From Agaribacterium sp. ZY112 (GTDB lineage: Bacteria > Pseudomonadota > Gammaproteobacteria > Pseudomonadales > Cellvibrionaceae): a stretch of DNA of 64,000 nucleotides. This document shows, one piece after another, positions 1 through 9,902 of the stretch (position 1 is the first letter of the stretch; each line of letters begins with the position of its first letter). Made by a program: the position numbers and the translations under genes. The DNA is taken from contig NZ_CP166840.1 in assembly GCF_041346925.1 (NCBI RefSeq), positions 3,843,001 through 3,907,000 of the forward strand, read 5' to 3'. The notes beneath the pieces are model-generated. The model was given only the letters and a program-made list of their open reading frames with translations, searched no databases and had not been told where the DNA came from.

Positions 1-1
1 T

Positions 2-1006
2 CAGGCCAACACCCTGATTCATTGCTCCAACCTCTACAACATCGAACCTCAGCAGAAGCTCGGCGACGCGCTTATCAACGCCAGTGGCATGGATAAAGTC
101 TTCTTCTCCAATTCCGGAGCAGAAGCCAATGAAGCTGCCATTAAAATTGCGCGCAAATACGGCCAAGATAAAGGCTTAACATCGCCCGAAATCATTGTGG
201 CCGATCGCAGCTTTCACGGCCGCACCATGGCCACTTTAAGTGCGACCGGAAATAGTAAGGTTCAAGCAGGCTTTGCACCACTAGTAAGCGGTTTTAAGCA
301 CGTGGAATATGACAACCTTGCTGCGATCGAAGCCGCCGCAACGGATAATACTGTTGCCATTATGGTCGAGCCAGTACAAGGCGAAGGTGGCGTGCGCGTA
401 CCCGCAAACGACTACCTTAATAAGTTACGCGAACTTTGTGATAACAAAGGCTGGCTGCTTATCCTCGATGAAATCCAGACTGGTAATGGCCGCTGTGGTA
501 GCTTTTTTGCCTACCAACAGAACAACATTTATCCAGACGTTGTCACCACCGCTAAAGGGCTTGGTAACGGCGTTCCTATTGGCGCATGTTTGGCGCGAGG
601 CGCTGCTGCAAGCGTATTGCAGCCTGGTAACCACGGCTCAACGTTTGGCGGCAACCCATTAGCAAGCCGCACCGCTTTGGCCGTCGTTAAAGAGATCAAT
701 ACCGAAACCATGCTCAAGCGCGTCAATGAGCTAGGCGACAAACTGCTATTCGACTTTAAAGAGCAGTTAAGCAATCTAAGTGGTGTGCTCGATGTTCGTG
801 GTAAAGGCCTAATGATAGGTATTGAGCTTGACTGCGACTGCAGTAAGCTTGTTGAAAAAGCAAAAGAAGAAGGTTACTTAATCAACGTCACCAGCGGTAA
901 CGTACTACGTCTACTCCCCCCTTTTATTTTGACCGATGACGAAGCGCTGCGCTTAACAGGCGCCATTGTCTCTTTGGTTCACCAAGCGCTGAATAAAAGC
1001 GTCTGA
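2..1006 (+). CDS. argD: Acetylornithine aminotransferase, 5' truncated by window edge
   Basis: PLP-dependent class III aminotransferase converting N-acetylglutamate semialdehyde to N-acetylornithine in arginine biosynthesis (cytoplasm). The reading frame is open from base 2 without a start, and the upstream residues [14 protein letters not shown] are typical ArgD sequence, so the first ATG at 89 is internal and about 60 N-terminal residues lie outside the window. Visible signatures are [14 protein letters not shown], the EPVQGEGG loop, LILDEIQTG and the PLP-lysine motif TTAKGLGNG, then the [10 protein letters not shown] segment. The stop is 11 bases before argF, and the genes are surely co-transcribed. 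The family also covers succinyl-DAP aminotransferase; the argF neighbour supports arginine synthesis. Confidence 0.95.
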   Translation, partial: QANTLIHCSNLYNIEPQQKLGDALINASGMDKVFFSNSGAEANEAAIKIARKYGQDKGLTSPEIIVADRSFHGRTMATLSATGNSKVQAGFAPLVSGFKHVEYDNLAAIEAAATDNTVAIMVEPVQGEGGVRVPANDYLNKLRELCDNKGWLLILDEIQTGNGRCGSFFAYQQNNIYPDVVTTAKGLGNGVPIGACLARGAAASVLQPGNHGSTFGGNPLASRTALAVVKEINTETMLKRVNELGDKLLFDFKEQLSNLSGVLDVRGKGLMIGIELDCDCSKLVEKAKEEGYLINVTSGNVLRLLPPFILTDDEALRLTGAIVSLVHQALNKSV

Positions 1007-1017
1007 AGGAGCGTTCA

Positions 1018-1932
1018 ATGAAACCAAGACATTTCCTCACTCTGCTGGACCTAAACCCAGCAGAGCTAAAAGAAGTTATTGCCAACGCAATTGAGCTCAA
1101 GAAAAGCCTGCACCATGACGAAATCAATGAGCAGTTTAAAAATCGCGTACTGGGCATGATCTTTGAGAAAAGCTCAACCCGCACTCGCGTAAGCTTTGAA
1201 GCGGGCATGACTCAGCTCGGCGGTGCTGCCCTCTTCTTAAGCCCACGCGACACCCAGCTCGGGCGCGGAGAACCTATTGAAGACAGTGCACGCGTATTAT
1301 CGCGCATGGTCGACATGATCATGATTCGCACCTTCGCTCACAGTACCGTAGAACGCTTTGCCGAATACTCCAAGGTCCCAATCATCAATGCATTAACGGA
1401 TGACTACCACCCTTGCCAGCTGCTTGCCGACGTACAAACCTATGTTGAACATCGCGGCCAACCAAGTGGTAAAACTGTTGCCTGGATTGGCGATGGTAAT
1501 AACATGTGCCACTCTTACATCAATGCCGCACGCCAATGGGACTTCCAGCTCAATATCGCCTGCCCCAAAGGCTTTGAGCCAAACACAGAGCTACTTGAGG
1601 CCAATAAAGAGCGTATTAAGTTGGTTCACAACCCCATTGAGGCAATACGCGACGCCGACTGGGTTAGCACTGATGTTTGGGCCAGCATGGGCCAAGAGGA
1701 TGAGCAGAAGCAACGCGAAGAAGCCTTTAAAGGCTACATGGTCGATCATGAATTAATGAGCCACGCCCATAGCGATGCCTTACTTATGCACTGCTTACCG
1801 GCTCATCGCGGTGAAGAAATTAGCGCCGAGCTCATTGAAGATGAAAAAATCAGTGTTGTCTGGGATGAAGCAGAGAATCGCCTGCACGCACAAAAAGCGC
1901 TTATGTTGTTTTTAGCTGAGCACAGCGCGTAG
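1018..1932 (+). CDS. argF: Ornithine carbamoyltransferase
   Basis: Transfers the carbamoyl group from carbamoyl phosphate to ornithine, giving citrulline (arginine pathway, cytoplasmic trimer). The 304-residue length is normal for the short OTCase form. The carbamoyl-phosphate motif [10 protein letters not shown] is near residue 53, HPCQLLAD near residue 131, and the ornithine-side catalytic motif MHCLPAHRG near residue 258. A strong ribosome site (AAGGAG) sits 8 bases before the ATG. It is the second gene of an argD-argF unit, and a stem-loop terminator follows at 1969. Confidence 0.97.
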   Translation: MKPRHFLTLLDLNPAELKEVIANAIELKKSLHHDEINEQFKNRVLGMIFEKSSTRTRVSFEAGMTQLGGAALFLSPRDTQLGRGEPIEDSARVLSRMVDMIMIRTFAHSTVERFAEYSKVPIINALTDDYHPCQLLADVQTYVEHRGQPSGKTVAWIGDGNNMCHSYINAARQWDFQLNIACPKGFEPNTELLEANKERIKLVHNPIEAIRDADWVSTDVWASMGQEDEQKQREEAFKGYMVDHELMSHAHSDALLMHCLPAHRGEEISAELIEDEKISVVWDEAENRLHAQKALMLFLAEHSA

Positions 1933-1968
1933 TCTAAACACGCTCTTTTTCAAATATTAATCTTGCCA

Positions 1969-2003
1969 GGCGCACCAAAAGATGAATGGTGCGCCGCCTT
2001 TTT
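1969..2003 (+). terminator. Rho-independent terminator after argF
   Basis: Eight-base perfect stem GGCGCACC (1969-1976) with GGTGCGCC (1988-1995), an 11-base loop, and a short T run (GCCTTTTT) directly after. It lies 36 bases past the argF stop. Confidence 0.8.
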
Positions 2004-2191
2004 AACCTCCTCCTAATTAGATCAACACAGACAAATAAAGCCACTGTTTTTCTAAGATTTTTTTTCATAAAAAACCCTTCTCTACATAAAAACTTCATCT
2101 AGTTCAGTTTCTAAACAAGCCACTTTTCCAGCCTCAGAAGTAATCAGGGCTCAAAGGTTAGTAGTCACTGCAGACACAATTAACCAACACT

Positions 2192-2354
2192 TTATCCACA
2201 GCTTTTCCAGCAATTCTTCTGCTTGCAATAGGCGTCCAAGCGCATTATCTTGTGCCCAAGCTTCAAAAAGCCCCAATATATGGTGTTTAGGCCTCAAGAA
2301 GACCTATATGCAGGATGCACTCTAAATGAGCTTATGCACATGCAATGTGCACAA
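2192..2354. promoter_or_regulatory. Three DnaA boxes upstream of nrdA
   Basis: TTATCCACA (2192-2200, plus) is a perfect DnaA box. TTATGCACA (2332-2340, plus) fits TTATNCACA. TGTGCACAA (2346-2354) reads TTGTGCACA on the minus strand, with one mismatch. The last two face each other in an inverted repeat (TGCACAT / ATGTGCA). In E. coli, DnaA binds upstream of nrdAB and modulates it, so this arrangement fits DnaA control of ribonucleotide reductase. Binding itself is inferred. The leader 1933-2516 otherwise contains only the argF terminator and the NrdR-like boxes. Confidence 0.6.
2271..2316 (+). promoter_or_regulatory. Paired NrdR-box-like operator for nrdA
   Basis: Box 1 (2271-2286, CCCCAATATATGGTGT) matches about 13 of 16 positions of the NrdR consensus acaCwAtATaTwGtgt. 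Box 2 (2301-2316, GACCTATATGCAGGAT) keeps the C-w-ATAT core and the G. Their starts are 30 bases apart, the roughly three-helical-turn spacing known for NrdR box pairs. NrdR is the ATP/dATP-sensing repressor of RNR operons; nrdR itself is not in the window. Confidence 0.6.
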
Positions 2355-2516
2355 CTTATAAGCACCCGTACCTTCAACACCGCACTTGTATTGGGCTCAG
2401 GTCCTTAGACCCAAATAAGCAGAATATAAAACATCAGCTCCCGCACCTCGTTCATGGCACCTGAGCTGATTAAGCACACACATATATCAACTACAAACGT
2501 ATCAAGAGTTAGGAAT

Positions 2517-5462
2517 ATGCAGACGACTGACACAGGCTCCTCCGCCAGCACACCTTTAAGCCCGGAGGCCTCTGCCTTGGACACAGGAAGTTCCGCCATC
2601 GCCGCTACCGCGCCCGGCCAAATTCGCGTTATTAAACGCAACGGTAAAGTTGTTCCTTATACCAGCGACAAAATCGCGGTAGCAATGACCAAAGCCTTCC
2701 TCGCTGTTGAAGGCGGCACCGCTGCAGCATCGTCACGTATTCATGAAACCGTTGAAAATCTCACCGGCCAAATTGAAGCAACCTTTAAGCGCCGTATGCC
2801 TTCAGGTGGCACCATCCACATTGAAGAGATTCAAGACCAAGTTGAACTGGTCTTGATGCGCTCAGGTGAGCAAAAAATTGCGCGCTCTTACGTTCTCTAC
2901 CGTGACGAACGTGCGCGAGCTCGTGACGATGAAGACGTATCAAGCAAGCCGGCACAATCAAGTCACGGCCTAAGCTTAGAAATCCCACAGATTAACGTCA
3001 CCACTCGCGACGGCAAACTGCAAAAGCTTGATGGCGAACGTATTCTGACCGTTGTTGCTGAAGCCTGCTCTGACCTGGATGACGTTCAAGCAGAAGCCAT
3101 TCTTAAAGAAGCCCTGCGTAACCTGTATGACGGTGTCAGCTTAGATGACGTCAACACCTCACTGGTTATCTCGGCCCGTACCTTGGTAGAACAAGAGCCC
3201 AATTACAGCTTTGCCACCGCACGCCTACTGTTAGATAAACTACGTGCTGAAGCGTTGAGCTACCTCGATGTTGCTGAAGAAGCAACACAAGCCGAGATGA
3301 GCGACTACTATCCAAAAGCCTTAGAAGCATTTTTGAACTTTGGTGTAAAAGAAGATTTAGTCGACCCAGAACTACTGAACTTTGATTTAAAAGCTCTGGG
3401 CGAAGCCATTTTGCCTGAACGCGATCTACAGTTTGGCTACCTTGGTTTACAAACCTTATACGATCGCTACTTCATCCATCACGATGACAACCGCATTGAG
3501 TTACCTCAGGTATTCTTTATGCGTGTGGCAATGGGCCTGTCAACAGAAGAAGAAGACCGCAACGGCCGAGCCATTGAGTTCTACCGCTTGCTTTCAAGCT
3601 TCGACTACATGAGCTCTACACCGACCTTATTTAATGCGGGCACGTTGCGCCCACAACTTAGCTCGTGCTACCTAACCTCTGTGCCTGACGACCTTCACGG
3701 CATCTATGGCGCCATGCAAGACAATGCCATGCTTAGTAAGTTTGCTGGTGGTTTGGGTAACGATTGGACGCCTGTGCGCTCTTTAGGTTCTCGCATTAAA
3801 GGCACCAATGGTAAAAGCCAGGGTGTTGTGCCTTTCTTAAAAGTTGCCAATGACACTGCCGTAGCCGTTAACCAAGGTGGTAAGCGTAAAGGGGCCGTCT
3901 GTGCCTACCTTGAAACTTGGCACATGGATATCGAAGAATTTTTAGAGCTTAGAAAAAATACCGGTGATGATCGTCGCCGCACCCACGATATGAATACCGC
4001 TAACTGGGTTCCAGACCTATTTATGAAGCGTGTATTTACCGACGGTGACTGGACCCTATTCTCACCAGCTGACACACCCGATCTTCACGACCTTTTTGGT
4101 AAAGCGTTTGAAGAACGTTATGAAGCGTATGAAAAGCAAGCTGCAGCCGGTGAAATCAAATTAACCAAAACGATCAAAGCCATCGATTTGTGGCGCAAGA
4201 TGCTCGGCATGCTATTTGAAACCGGTCATCCTTGGATCACATTTAAAGATGCATGTAACTTGCGTAGCCCTCAACAACACGCAGGTGTCGTACACAGCTC
4301 TAACTTATGTACAGAAATCACCCTTAACACTAGCCCGGGTGAAGAAATCGCTGTATGTAACTTAGGCTCAGTCAACCTGGCTCAGCACATTGTTGACGGC
4401 AAACTTGATCAAGTTAAGTTAGAAGCAACCATTAAAACTGCAGTGCGCATGCTCGATAACGTTATCGACATCAACTACTACAGCGTTGATACCGCCAGAA
4501 ACTCAAACATGCGCCACCGCCCTGTTGGCCTTGGATTAATGGGTTTCCAAGATGCGCTTTACAAAATGCGTTTATCTTATAGCAGTAATGACGCCGTAGA
4601 ATTTGCCGACCGCTCTATGGAGCTTATCAGCTACCACGCCATTAAAGCGTCTAGCGACCTTGCTGCTGAGCGTGGTGCTTATTCGAGTTTTGAAGGCTCT
4701 CTTTGGAGCAAAGGTATTTTGCCTTTAGACAGCATCGAGCTGCTTAAGCAAAATCGCGGTGAAGAGTTTATAAAGATTGACCAAAGCAGCACCCTCGATT
4801 GGGATAGCGTACGTGAGCAAGTTAAGAAACAAGGCATGCGTAACTCCAACGTCATGGCAATTGCTCCAACAGCAACCATTGCCAATATCACCGGTGTTAG
4901 TCAATCCATCGAACCGACGTATCAAAACCTTTACGTTAAGTCGAACTTAAGTGGCGAATTCACTGTTGTGAACCCCTACTTAATTCACGACTTAAAAGAG
5001 CGCGGTTTGTGGGATCAGGTCATGGTAAACGACCTGAAATACTACGAAGGCTCACTGTCTAAAATCGATCGTATTCCAGACGACCTTAAAGCGATGTACA
5101 GCACTGCGTTTGAAGTTGAGCCTCGCTGGATTGTTGAAGCGGCCAGTCGTCGCCAGAAGTGGATAGATCAAGCTCAAAGCTTGAACCTATATATCTCTGG
5201 TGCTAACGGTAAGAAGCTTGATATCACCTACCGTATGGCTTGGTACAGCGGTTTAAAAACCACTTACTACTTGCGTGCACTTGCAGCAACAACAACTGAA
5301 AAAAGCACCATTGACACAGGCTCACTCAACGCCGTAAGTGCAGGTGCAGGCAATGGCGGCATGGCCGCTTCGGCACCAGAAGCAAGCGCTGAAGTACCAG
5401 TACCTGCTGCAGTACCACAAGCCTGTTCTTTGGATGACCCTGATTGCGAGGCCTGTCAATAA
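2517..5462 (+). CDS. nrdA: Class Ia ribonucleoside-diphosphate reductase, alpha subunit
   Basis: Large catalytic subunit reducing NDPs to dNDPs, working with NrdB. I start it at ATG 2517 (981 residues) because AGTTAGGA precedes it and the N-terminus then aligns with Pseudomonas NrdA. An in-frame ATG at 2454 has no ribosome site. It carries two ATP-cone repeats: the first begins [18 protein letters not shown], the second [18 protein letters not shown] near residue 158. The barrel follows, with [17 protein letters not shown] (active-site Cys) and [14 protein letters not shown]. The C-terminal redox tail ends DPDCEACQ (Cys-x-x-Cys). Duplicated ATP cones fit the Pseudomonas-type enzyme with elaborate dATP inhibition. 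nrdB follows after 214 bases. Confidence 0.96.
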   Translation: MQTTDTGSSASTPLSPEASALDTGSSAIAATAPGQIRVIKRNGKVVPYTSDKIAVAMTKAFLAVEGGTAAASSRIHETVENLTGQIEATFKRRMPSGGTIHIEEIQDQVELVLMRSGEQKIARSYVLYRDERARARDDEDVSSKPAQSSHGLSLEIPQINVTTRDGKLQKLDGERILTVVAEACSDLDDVQAEAILKEALRNLYDGVSLDDVNTSLVISARTLVEQEPNYSFATARLLLDKLRAEALSYLDVAEEATQAEMSDYYPKALEAFLNFGVKEDLVDPELLNFDLKALGEAILPERDLQFGYLGLQTLYDRYFIHHDDNRIELPQVFFMRVAMGLSTEEEDRNGRAIEFYRLLSSFDYMSSTPTLFNAGTLRPQLSSCYLTSVPDDLHGIYGAMQDNAMLSKFAGGLGNDWTPVRSLGSRIKGTNGKSQGVVPFLKVANDTAVAVNQGGKRKGAVCAYLETWHMDIEEFLELRKNTGDDRRRTHDMNTANWVPDLFMKRVFTDGDWTLFSPADTPDLHDLFGKAFEERYEAYEKQAAAGEIKLTKTIKAIDLWRKMLGMLFETGHPWITFKDACNLRSPQQHAGVVHSSNLCTEITLNTSPGEEIAVCNLGSVNLAQHIVDGKLDQVKLEATIKTAVRMLDNVIDINYYSVDTARNSNMRHRPVGLGLMGFQDALYKMRLSYSSNDAVEFADRSMELISYHAIKASSDLAAERGAYSSFEGSLWSKGILPLDSIELLKQNRGEEFIKIDQSSTLDWDSVREQVKKQGMRNSNVMAIAPTATIANITGVSQSIEPTYQNLYVKSNLSGEFTVVNPYLIHDLKERGLWDQVMVNDLKYYEGSLSKIDRIPDDLKAMYSTAFEVEPRWIVEAASRRQKWIDQAQSLNLYISGANGKKLDITYRMAWYSGLKTTYYLRALAATTTEKSTIDTGSLNAVSAGAGNGGMAASAPEASAEVPVPAAVPQACSLDDPDCEACQ

Positions 5463-5479
5463 GAGTCCAGCGCAAAAAC

Positions 5480-5522
5480 AGCTTAGGTCGAGCAAGCCCT
5501 TTTACGATGCTCAACCTAAGCT
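5480..5522 (+). repeat. Stem-loop between nrdA and nrdB
   Basis: Fifteen-base stem with one mismatch: 5480-5494 (AGCTTAGGTCGAGCA) pairs with 5508-5522 (TGCTCAACCTAAGCT), with a 13-base loop. No T run follows, so it is not a classical terminator. It could stabilise or process the nrdA mRNA, or attenuate read-through into nrdB. Confidence 0.6.
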
Positions 5523-5676
5523 CCCAAAGAAAAATACGACAAATACTAAAAGTTGGCTTGATTAATTCGGGAAGAATAAACAAACCAACTCACTTTATTG
5601 CTTATTTACGGCTGCCTTAGTCTGTACACGATCAGCGCTAAAGGCCCAACAAGCAAAGCGAAACGAGGTTAGAGAG

Positions 5677-6957
5677 ATGTTAAGCTGGGATGACTTTGAA
5701 AACGACACTGCAGAAAGCAGTTCCGCCCCAGTGCGTGAAGAAGCACTGACACAAACTAAAAAGACACAAGCAGAGCCAGCGCCAGCAGCTCCTGCTTCTA
5801 CTGCTGCCAAAAAAGAAGAAGCAAAAGTAGAGTTTAACGCTCCACCTTCCGCTGAAAGTGCCGGCGACGAAGTTGAAAAAGCCAAAGCAGCCATTGCATC
5901 TATTGATGTTGCCCCCGGCTTAGAAGAGCTTGAAATGGGTGCTGCACGCGTACAAGTTGATGATAAAGCCATGATCAACTGCCGTGCCGACCTTAACCAA
6001 CTCGTGCCGTTTAAGTACGAGTGGGCTTGGCAAAAATACCTCGATGGCTGCGCCAACCACTGGATGCCACAAGAAGTAAATATGACTGCCGACGTTGCCT
6101 TATGGAAAAGCGCAGACGGCTTAACAGAAGATGAACGCACCATCGTTATGCGCTCACTAGGCTACTTCTCTACCGCAGACTCTCTGGTTGCCAACAACTT
6201 AGTGCTGGCTATCTATCGCCACATCACCAACCCAGAAGCTCGCCAATATCTATTACGCCAAGCATTTGAAGAAGCGATTCACACACATGCTTACCAGTAC
6301 TGTGTAGAAAGTTTGGCTATGGACGAAGCTGAAGTTTTTAACATGTATCGTGAAGTACCTTCCGTTGCCCAAAAAGCAGCCTGGAGTATTGCTCACACGT
6401 CTGACATCAGTAGCCCTACCTTTGAAACGGGCACACCAGAAACAGACCAAGAGTTACTGCGCAACTTAATTGGTTTTTACGTCATTACCGAAGGTATTTT
6501 CTTCTACTGTGGCTTTACCCAAATTTTATCTATGGGACGCCGAAATAAAATGACCGGTGTTGCCGAGCAGTTCCAATACATTTTACGTGACGAAAGCATG
6601 CACCTTAATTTTGGTATTGATGTTATCAATCAGATCAAACTTGAGAATCCACACTTATGGACCGAAGAGTTCCAAGCGGAAGTTCGCCAAATGGTGCTAG
6701 AAGGCACCGAACTTGAAATCAACTACGCGCGTGACACCATGCCTCGTGGCGTATTAGGTATGAACGCCTCAATGATGGAAGAGTACCTTCACTTTATTGC
6801 CAACCGCCGCTTGTCTCAGCTTGGTCTTGCACCTGCCTACCCTGGTGCAGAGAACCCATTCCCTTGGATGAGTGAAATTATGGACTTGCGTAAAGAGAAG
6901 AATTTCTTTGAAACACGAGTTATTGAATATCAAACTGGTGGCGCCTTACAGTGGTAA
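5677..6957 (+). CDS. nrdB: Class Ia ribonucleoside-diphosphate reductase, beta subunit
   Basis: Ferritin-fold diiron/tyrosyl-radical subunit that starts radical transfer to NrdA. 426 residues, longer than E. coli NrdB (376), because of an Ala/Glu/Lys-rich low-complexity N-terminus (about residues 10-75) as in Pseudomonas. The metal/radical motif [12 protein letters not shown] places E199, H202 and the probable radical Y206. The second half-site is in [13 protein letters not shown]-x-E residues and [12 protein letters not shown] match the family. The ribosome site is GAGG upstream of the ATG. It lies 214 bases after nrdA, so it may have its own promoter as well as read-through. Confidence 0.96.
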   Translation: MLSWDDFENDTAESSSAPVREEALTQTKKTQAEPAPAAPASTAAKKEEAKVEFNAPPSAESAGDEVEKAKAAIASIDVAPGLEELEMGAARVQVDDKAMINCRADLNQLVPFKYEWAWQKYLDGCANHWMPQEVNMTADVALWKSADGLTEDERTIVMRSLGYFSTADSLVANNLVLAIYRHITNPEARQYLLRQAFEEAIHTHAYQYCVESLAMDEAEVFNMYREVPSVAQKAAWSIAHTSDISSPTFETGTPETDQELLRNLIGFYVITEGIFFYCGFTQILSMGRRNKMTGVAEQFQYILRDESMHLNFGIDVINQIKLENPHLWTEEFQAEVRQMVLEGTELEINYARDTMPRGVLGMNASMMEEYLHFIANRRLSQLGLAPAYPGAENPFPWMSEIMDLRKEKNFFETRVIEYQTGGALQW

Positions 6958-6974
6958 GCAACACTTAAGTTTAC

Positions 6975-6999
6975 GGGGCTAGCTGGGCAAGCTAGCCCC
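6975..6999 (+). terminator. Probable terminator after nrdB
   Basis: Perfect 10-base stem GGGGCTAGCT (6975-6984) / AGCTAGCCCC (6990-6999) with a 5-base loop, 17 bases after the nrdB stop. The T run is weak, so efficiency is uncertain. Confidence 0.55.
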
Positions 7000-7148
7000 A
7001 AACTAGATCAGTTTTAAAACGGCTTATCAAAACTTAAATATAGAGCCGTAGCAGAATGCGTAGAAAGAGATAGCAGTAGAAACATAAAAATAAGCAAACA
7101 ATTCATACACTACAACGGCAGTAACCATGCCCACCCGGAGTTAGCGCA

Positions 7149-7364
7149 ATGGACTATAGCAACGACGATGTATTAGTAATGACTTCTACCCGCGACATTG
7201 AAAAATTAGCGGAGTGCCTTCTAGATTTAAACTTAAGCGTATTAACCCTTCAGGATATGATCAAACAAATTGGGCGACGACAACAAGATAGCGTTGAACA
7301 ACTTGAACTAAGCCTAGAAGCCGAAGTCACCTCACGCTTAATGCCCAAAAAAGTCTTACATTAA
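7149..7364 (+). CDS. Small hypothetical protein (71 aa)
   Basis: Not recognised. It is an acidic, mostly helical 71-residue protein with leucine-rich segments (ECLLDLNLSVLTLQDMIKQI). It has no signal peptide, membrane span or cysteine motif. GGAG lies 9 bases before the ATG. It sits in the same direction as the next small gene at 7405 (40 bases between them), so the two may form a transcript separate from nrdAB. Confidence 0.65.
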   Translation: MDYSNDDVLVMTSTRDIEKLAECLLDLNLSVLTLQDMIKQIGRRQQDSVEQLELSLEAEVTSRLMPKKVLH

Positions 7365-7404
7365 AAACTTCAAAGCTTTGCGCTAAACGTGTTCGTAAAA
7401 AATC

Positions 7405-7776
7405 ATGCAAAAAACATCAAAAACGGCGCCTTCAACACCGGCGTCGTTGACACATGAACCTTCAACAACAGAGCACTTAAAACAAAAAGCGCACGCCACT
7501 GCACAAGCAATGCTCAATGAGAGCTTGTTTTATTTTAGTGGTGCCGCCGTACTGCTATCTTTACGCGAAGAGCTAGGGATTTATGAAAACGACCCTGATT
7601 TTGCGGTCTTTTGTGCAGTCGTGCACGAGGCCTATGAACTTGGTTTTGATGGTCCGCCTGAGCAGTGGTCTAAGCATGCACGTCACGTTCAACAAGAGCA
7701 ACTTCGAAGTTCAATTGATTGGGCAAAAGAGATCTCTCTAAACCAATGCCAAGCACTTATGCAACGCTATTCTTAG
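7405..7776 (+). CDS. Hypothetical protein (123 aa)
   Basis: Not recognised. The first 25 residues are Thr/Ser/Pro-rich and disordered. The rest (about 30-120) is a compact mixed region with Trp and aromatic residues (YFSGAAVLLSLREELGIY, HEAYELGFDGPPEQW), suggesting a small cytoplasmic helical domain. The ribosome site before the ATG is weak. It follows the 71-residue gene closely and ends 64 bases before the convergent AraC gene. Confidence 0.6.
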   Translation: MQKTSKTAPSTPASLTHEPSTTEHLKQKAHATAQAMLNESLFYFSGAAVLLSLREELGIYENDPDFAVFCAVVHEAYELGFDGPPEQWSKHARHVQQEQLRSSIDWAKEISLNQCQALMQRYS

Positions 7777-7840
7777 ATCAGTGCCACTCTATGCGCAACA
7801 TAGGCTGAACATAAACTGAAAACAATCAACAAAGAGATAA

Positions 7841-8836
7841 CTAAACGATCTCCACCAAAGCATGCTTTTGAAAAGCAGCCGGAGCCTGCCCTACCGCTCG
7901 CTTAAATGCACGACTAAAACTAATACTGCTGCTATAACCTAACTCATTAGCTATCTGAGCAACACTCATCTGTTGCTTTTCCAACAAACTACGTGCACAT
8001 TCAATACGGCGCTGCTCTAACAAGCGTTTGTAATTAAGTCCAGATTTATGCATCGCTCGCTCAAGCTCTCTCTCATCAATCCCCATCGATATAGCTAACT
8101 GTTGCATGGATGGAAAACTGGTAGGAGAAAAAGGTTTAAGCACCTCTTGTAAGCTCTCTGCAAAATCAAAGCTAGGTAAATCCAATACCGGATCTGTAGC
8201 TTTGGCAGGCTTTTTAATGATCATCTGCCGAGCTAGATAAACATGGGGTACCAATAATGCTGGTTGATACTGCCCAAGCTGCAGCTCACCTTGCTGAATA
8301 AGTGAAATATTATCCGCACCTTCTAGTTGCTGTGACTGCATTCGAATCTTGCGTGGATGCCATTGCTCACCAGCGACCCAGCGCACCATTTGAGCAATCA
8401 CAGCTAAACGATACAACTCTACCTGCTGAACCTCTAGCTCCGCACCATCAATACGCCCCATACAAAACCAGTAGCCTTCTGGATCAGGCTCTATCGAGAA
8501 ATTAGCATTGGTGAGTTCGGTCGGTGCCGTTAACAACAAACGCTGGTAAGCTTGCAAGAGGGTAGGAGCAAAAATCAAATGCCGTCCAAAATCGCTGTGC
8601 TCCTGTAAAGGAGTAAAACCAGCTTGCAAACCAAGATCCATCATACCGGTATGACGTGCAGCCAAGCCGGTTAAGATAGATAACTGATTAAAGGGGATAA
8701 ATGCATCACGTTGAAGCAATAACTCTTCAGACAAACCCACCCTGTTTAATAGTTGCTCAGTAGGCGCGCCTATACGGTCTAATTCTTTCGCAAATGCATC
8801 AGCATAGCGCATGCGAATCAAAGGGATTGGAGACAT
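7841..8836 (-). CDS. AraC-family transcriptional regulator (AraC_N/OruR type)
   Basis: 331-residue regulator. The N-terminal two thirds is the all-protein sensing domain typical of OruR/ArgR-like AraC members (IGAPTEQLLNRVGL, ARHTGMMDLGLQAG). The C-terminal ~100 residues hold two helix-turn-helix units, the second with MSVAQIANELGYSSSISFSRAFKRAVGQAP. The effector is unknown. It stands alone on the minus strand, upstream of an AT-rich 256-base gap and next to the LytTR/LytS-type pair, with no visible operon partner that would reveal its target. Confidence 0.9.
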   Translation of the reverse strand: MSPIPLIRMRYADAFAKELDRIGAPTEQLLNRVGLSEELLLQRDAFIPFNQLSILTGLAARHTGMMDLGLQAGFTPLQEHSDFGRHLIFAPTLLQAYQRLLLTAPTELTNANFSIEPDPEGYWFCMGRIDGAELEVQQVELYRLAVIAQMVRWVAGEQWHPRKIRMQSQQLEGADNISLIQQGELQLGQYQPALLVPHVYLARQMIIKKPAKATDPVLDLPSFDFAESLQEVLKPFSPTSFPSMQQLAISMGIDERELERAMHKSGLNYKRLLEQRRIECARSLLEKQQMSVAQIANELGYSSSISFSRAFKRAVGQAPAAFQKHALVEIV

Positions 8837-9092
8837 AGAATCATTATATTTTTATACATTTTTTATTATATCCGACTCTCAGCATACCTAGGACTTAGAA
8901 AGATAAAAAGTCAGAGGATGTGTTTAGCGACATTTATTCTAAAAAAACAGCAGAATAAATATTTTCTATTATAGATAAAAATAAATCCAACCTAAACACT
9001 CAGAAGACAATGTAAAAAAAGCCGACAGGTGCGTAATATAAATCCCTTATAGATTAAAAATAAAACGCACTAAATGACCATACAATTAAACA

Positions 9093-9902
9093 TCAAGAAA
9101 GTAGTGCTTTTAACTGACTACGATAGCTACGACTTACTTTTAATTTTTCACCCGACTCTAAAACCAAACTCAACTCACCCGAGGCATCACTAAGCCAAGA
9201 CTGTATACGCTTGATATTAACTACCGTAGAGCGATGAATACGAATAAAGTCACAAGCAGGAAGTTGCTCAACCAATGCCTTCATTGTGCTACGTAAAATA
9301 TAAGTTTGTCCTCCTACATGAATACACATGTAGTCGCCAGCGGCATCGACAAAATCTATATCCTCTATTTTTACACGCTGAGTTTCCGAACCATCACGAA
9401 TACATAAGCTTGCATCTTCAGGCCTTAAACCTCTAAGCCCATTTACGGCTGAGTCTAAAGAACTGAGATCTAAAGAAGACAGGTCCTTAACAAAATTAGA
9501 TTCAGAAAACAACAACGCACTCTGAGCAAAGTTCAAACGTAATTTAGCTATACATTTTTGTAAGCGGGGAATAGAAACTGGCTTTAATAAATAATCAAGC
9601 GCATTGGCTTCAAAAGCTTCAATTGCATATTCATTAAACGCAGTAACAAAAACAACCACAGGTAGTTGACCACACGCCTTGAGCTCACGAACCAATTCAA
9701 AGCCGTTCATTCCTGGCATACTTATGTCTAAAAAAATCAAGTCCGGACGGTGTCCGCGGACAAGCTCTACAGCACAGCGACCATTAGCCGCCTCAGCCAC
9801 AACATGAATATCAGAGAATTCTTTTAACCTAAGCGCAAGCCCCTGACGAGCCAAAGGCTCATCATCGACAATTAAACAGCGAATTTGCTTACTGGTCTTC
9901 AT
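9093..9902 (-). CDS. LytTR-family response regulator
   Basis: 269-residue two-component regulator. The N-terminal receiver domain (about 8-125) has acidic residues in VDDEPLAR, phospho-acceptor Asp in DLIFLDISMPGMNG, and the conserved Thr and Lys (VFVTAFNE, YLLKPV). The C-terminal LytTR DNA-binding domain (about 165-269) is recognised by IEDIDFVDAAGDYMCIH and FIRIHRSTVVNIKRI. It overlaps the kinase gene by 4 bases (ATGA), so translation is coupled. AlgR/YehT-like in layout. The target genes are not evident. Confidence 0.93.
   Translation of the reverse strand: MKTSKQIRCLIVDDEPLARQGLALRLKEFSDIHVVAEAANGRCAVELVRGHRPDLIFLDISMPGMNGFELVRELKACGQLPVVVFVTAFNEYAIEAFEANALDYLLKPVSIPRLQKCIAKLRLNFAQSALLFSESNFVKDLSSLDLSSLDSAVNGLRGLRPEDASLCIRDGSETQRVKIEDIDFVDAAGDYMCIHVGGQTYILRSTMKALVEQLPACDFIRIHRSTVVNIKRIQSWLSDASGELSLVLESGEKLKVSRSYRSQLKALLS

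Noticed and set aside
309..662. Open frame of 117 codons on plus strand within argD
   Set aside because: It overlaps the conserved argD frame out of phase and has no family resemblance or ribosome site.
2454..2516. Earlier ATG (2454) as the start of nrdA
   Set aside because: No ribosome site, and the added 21 residues have no counterpart in Pseudomonas NrdA; ATG 2517 fits both.
5595..6143. Long minus-strand frame (182 codons) opposite nrdB
   Set aside because: Its Ser/Ala-rich composition is the antisense of the low-complexity nrdB N-terminus. nrdB itself is certain.
6975..6999. Treating the nrdB downstream hairpin as a certain terminator
   Set aside because: The stem is strong but the T run is weak, so it is kept at moderate confidence only.
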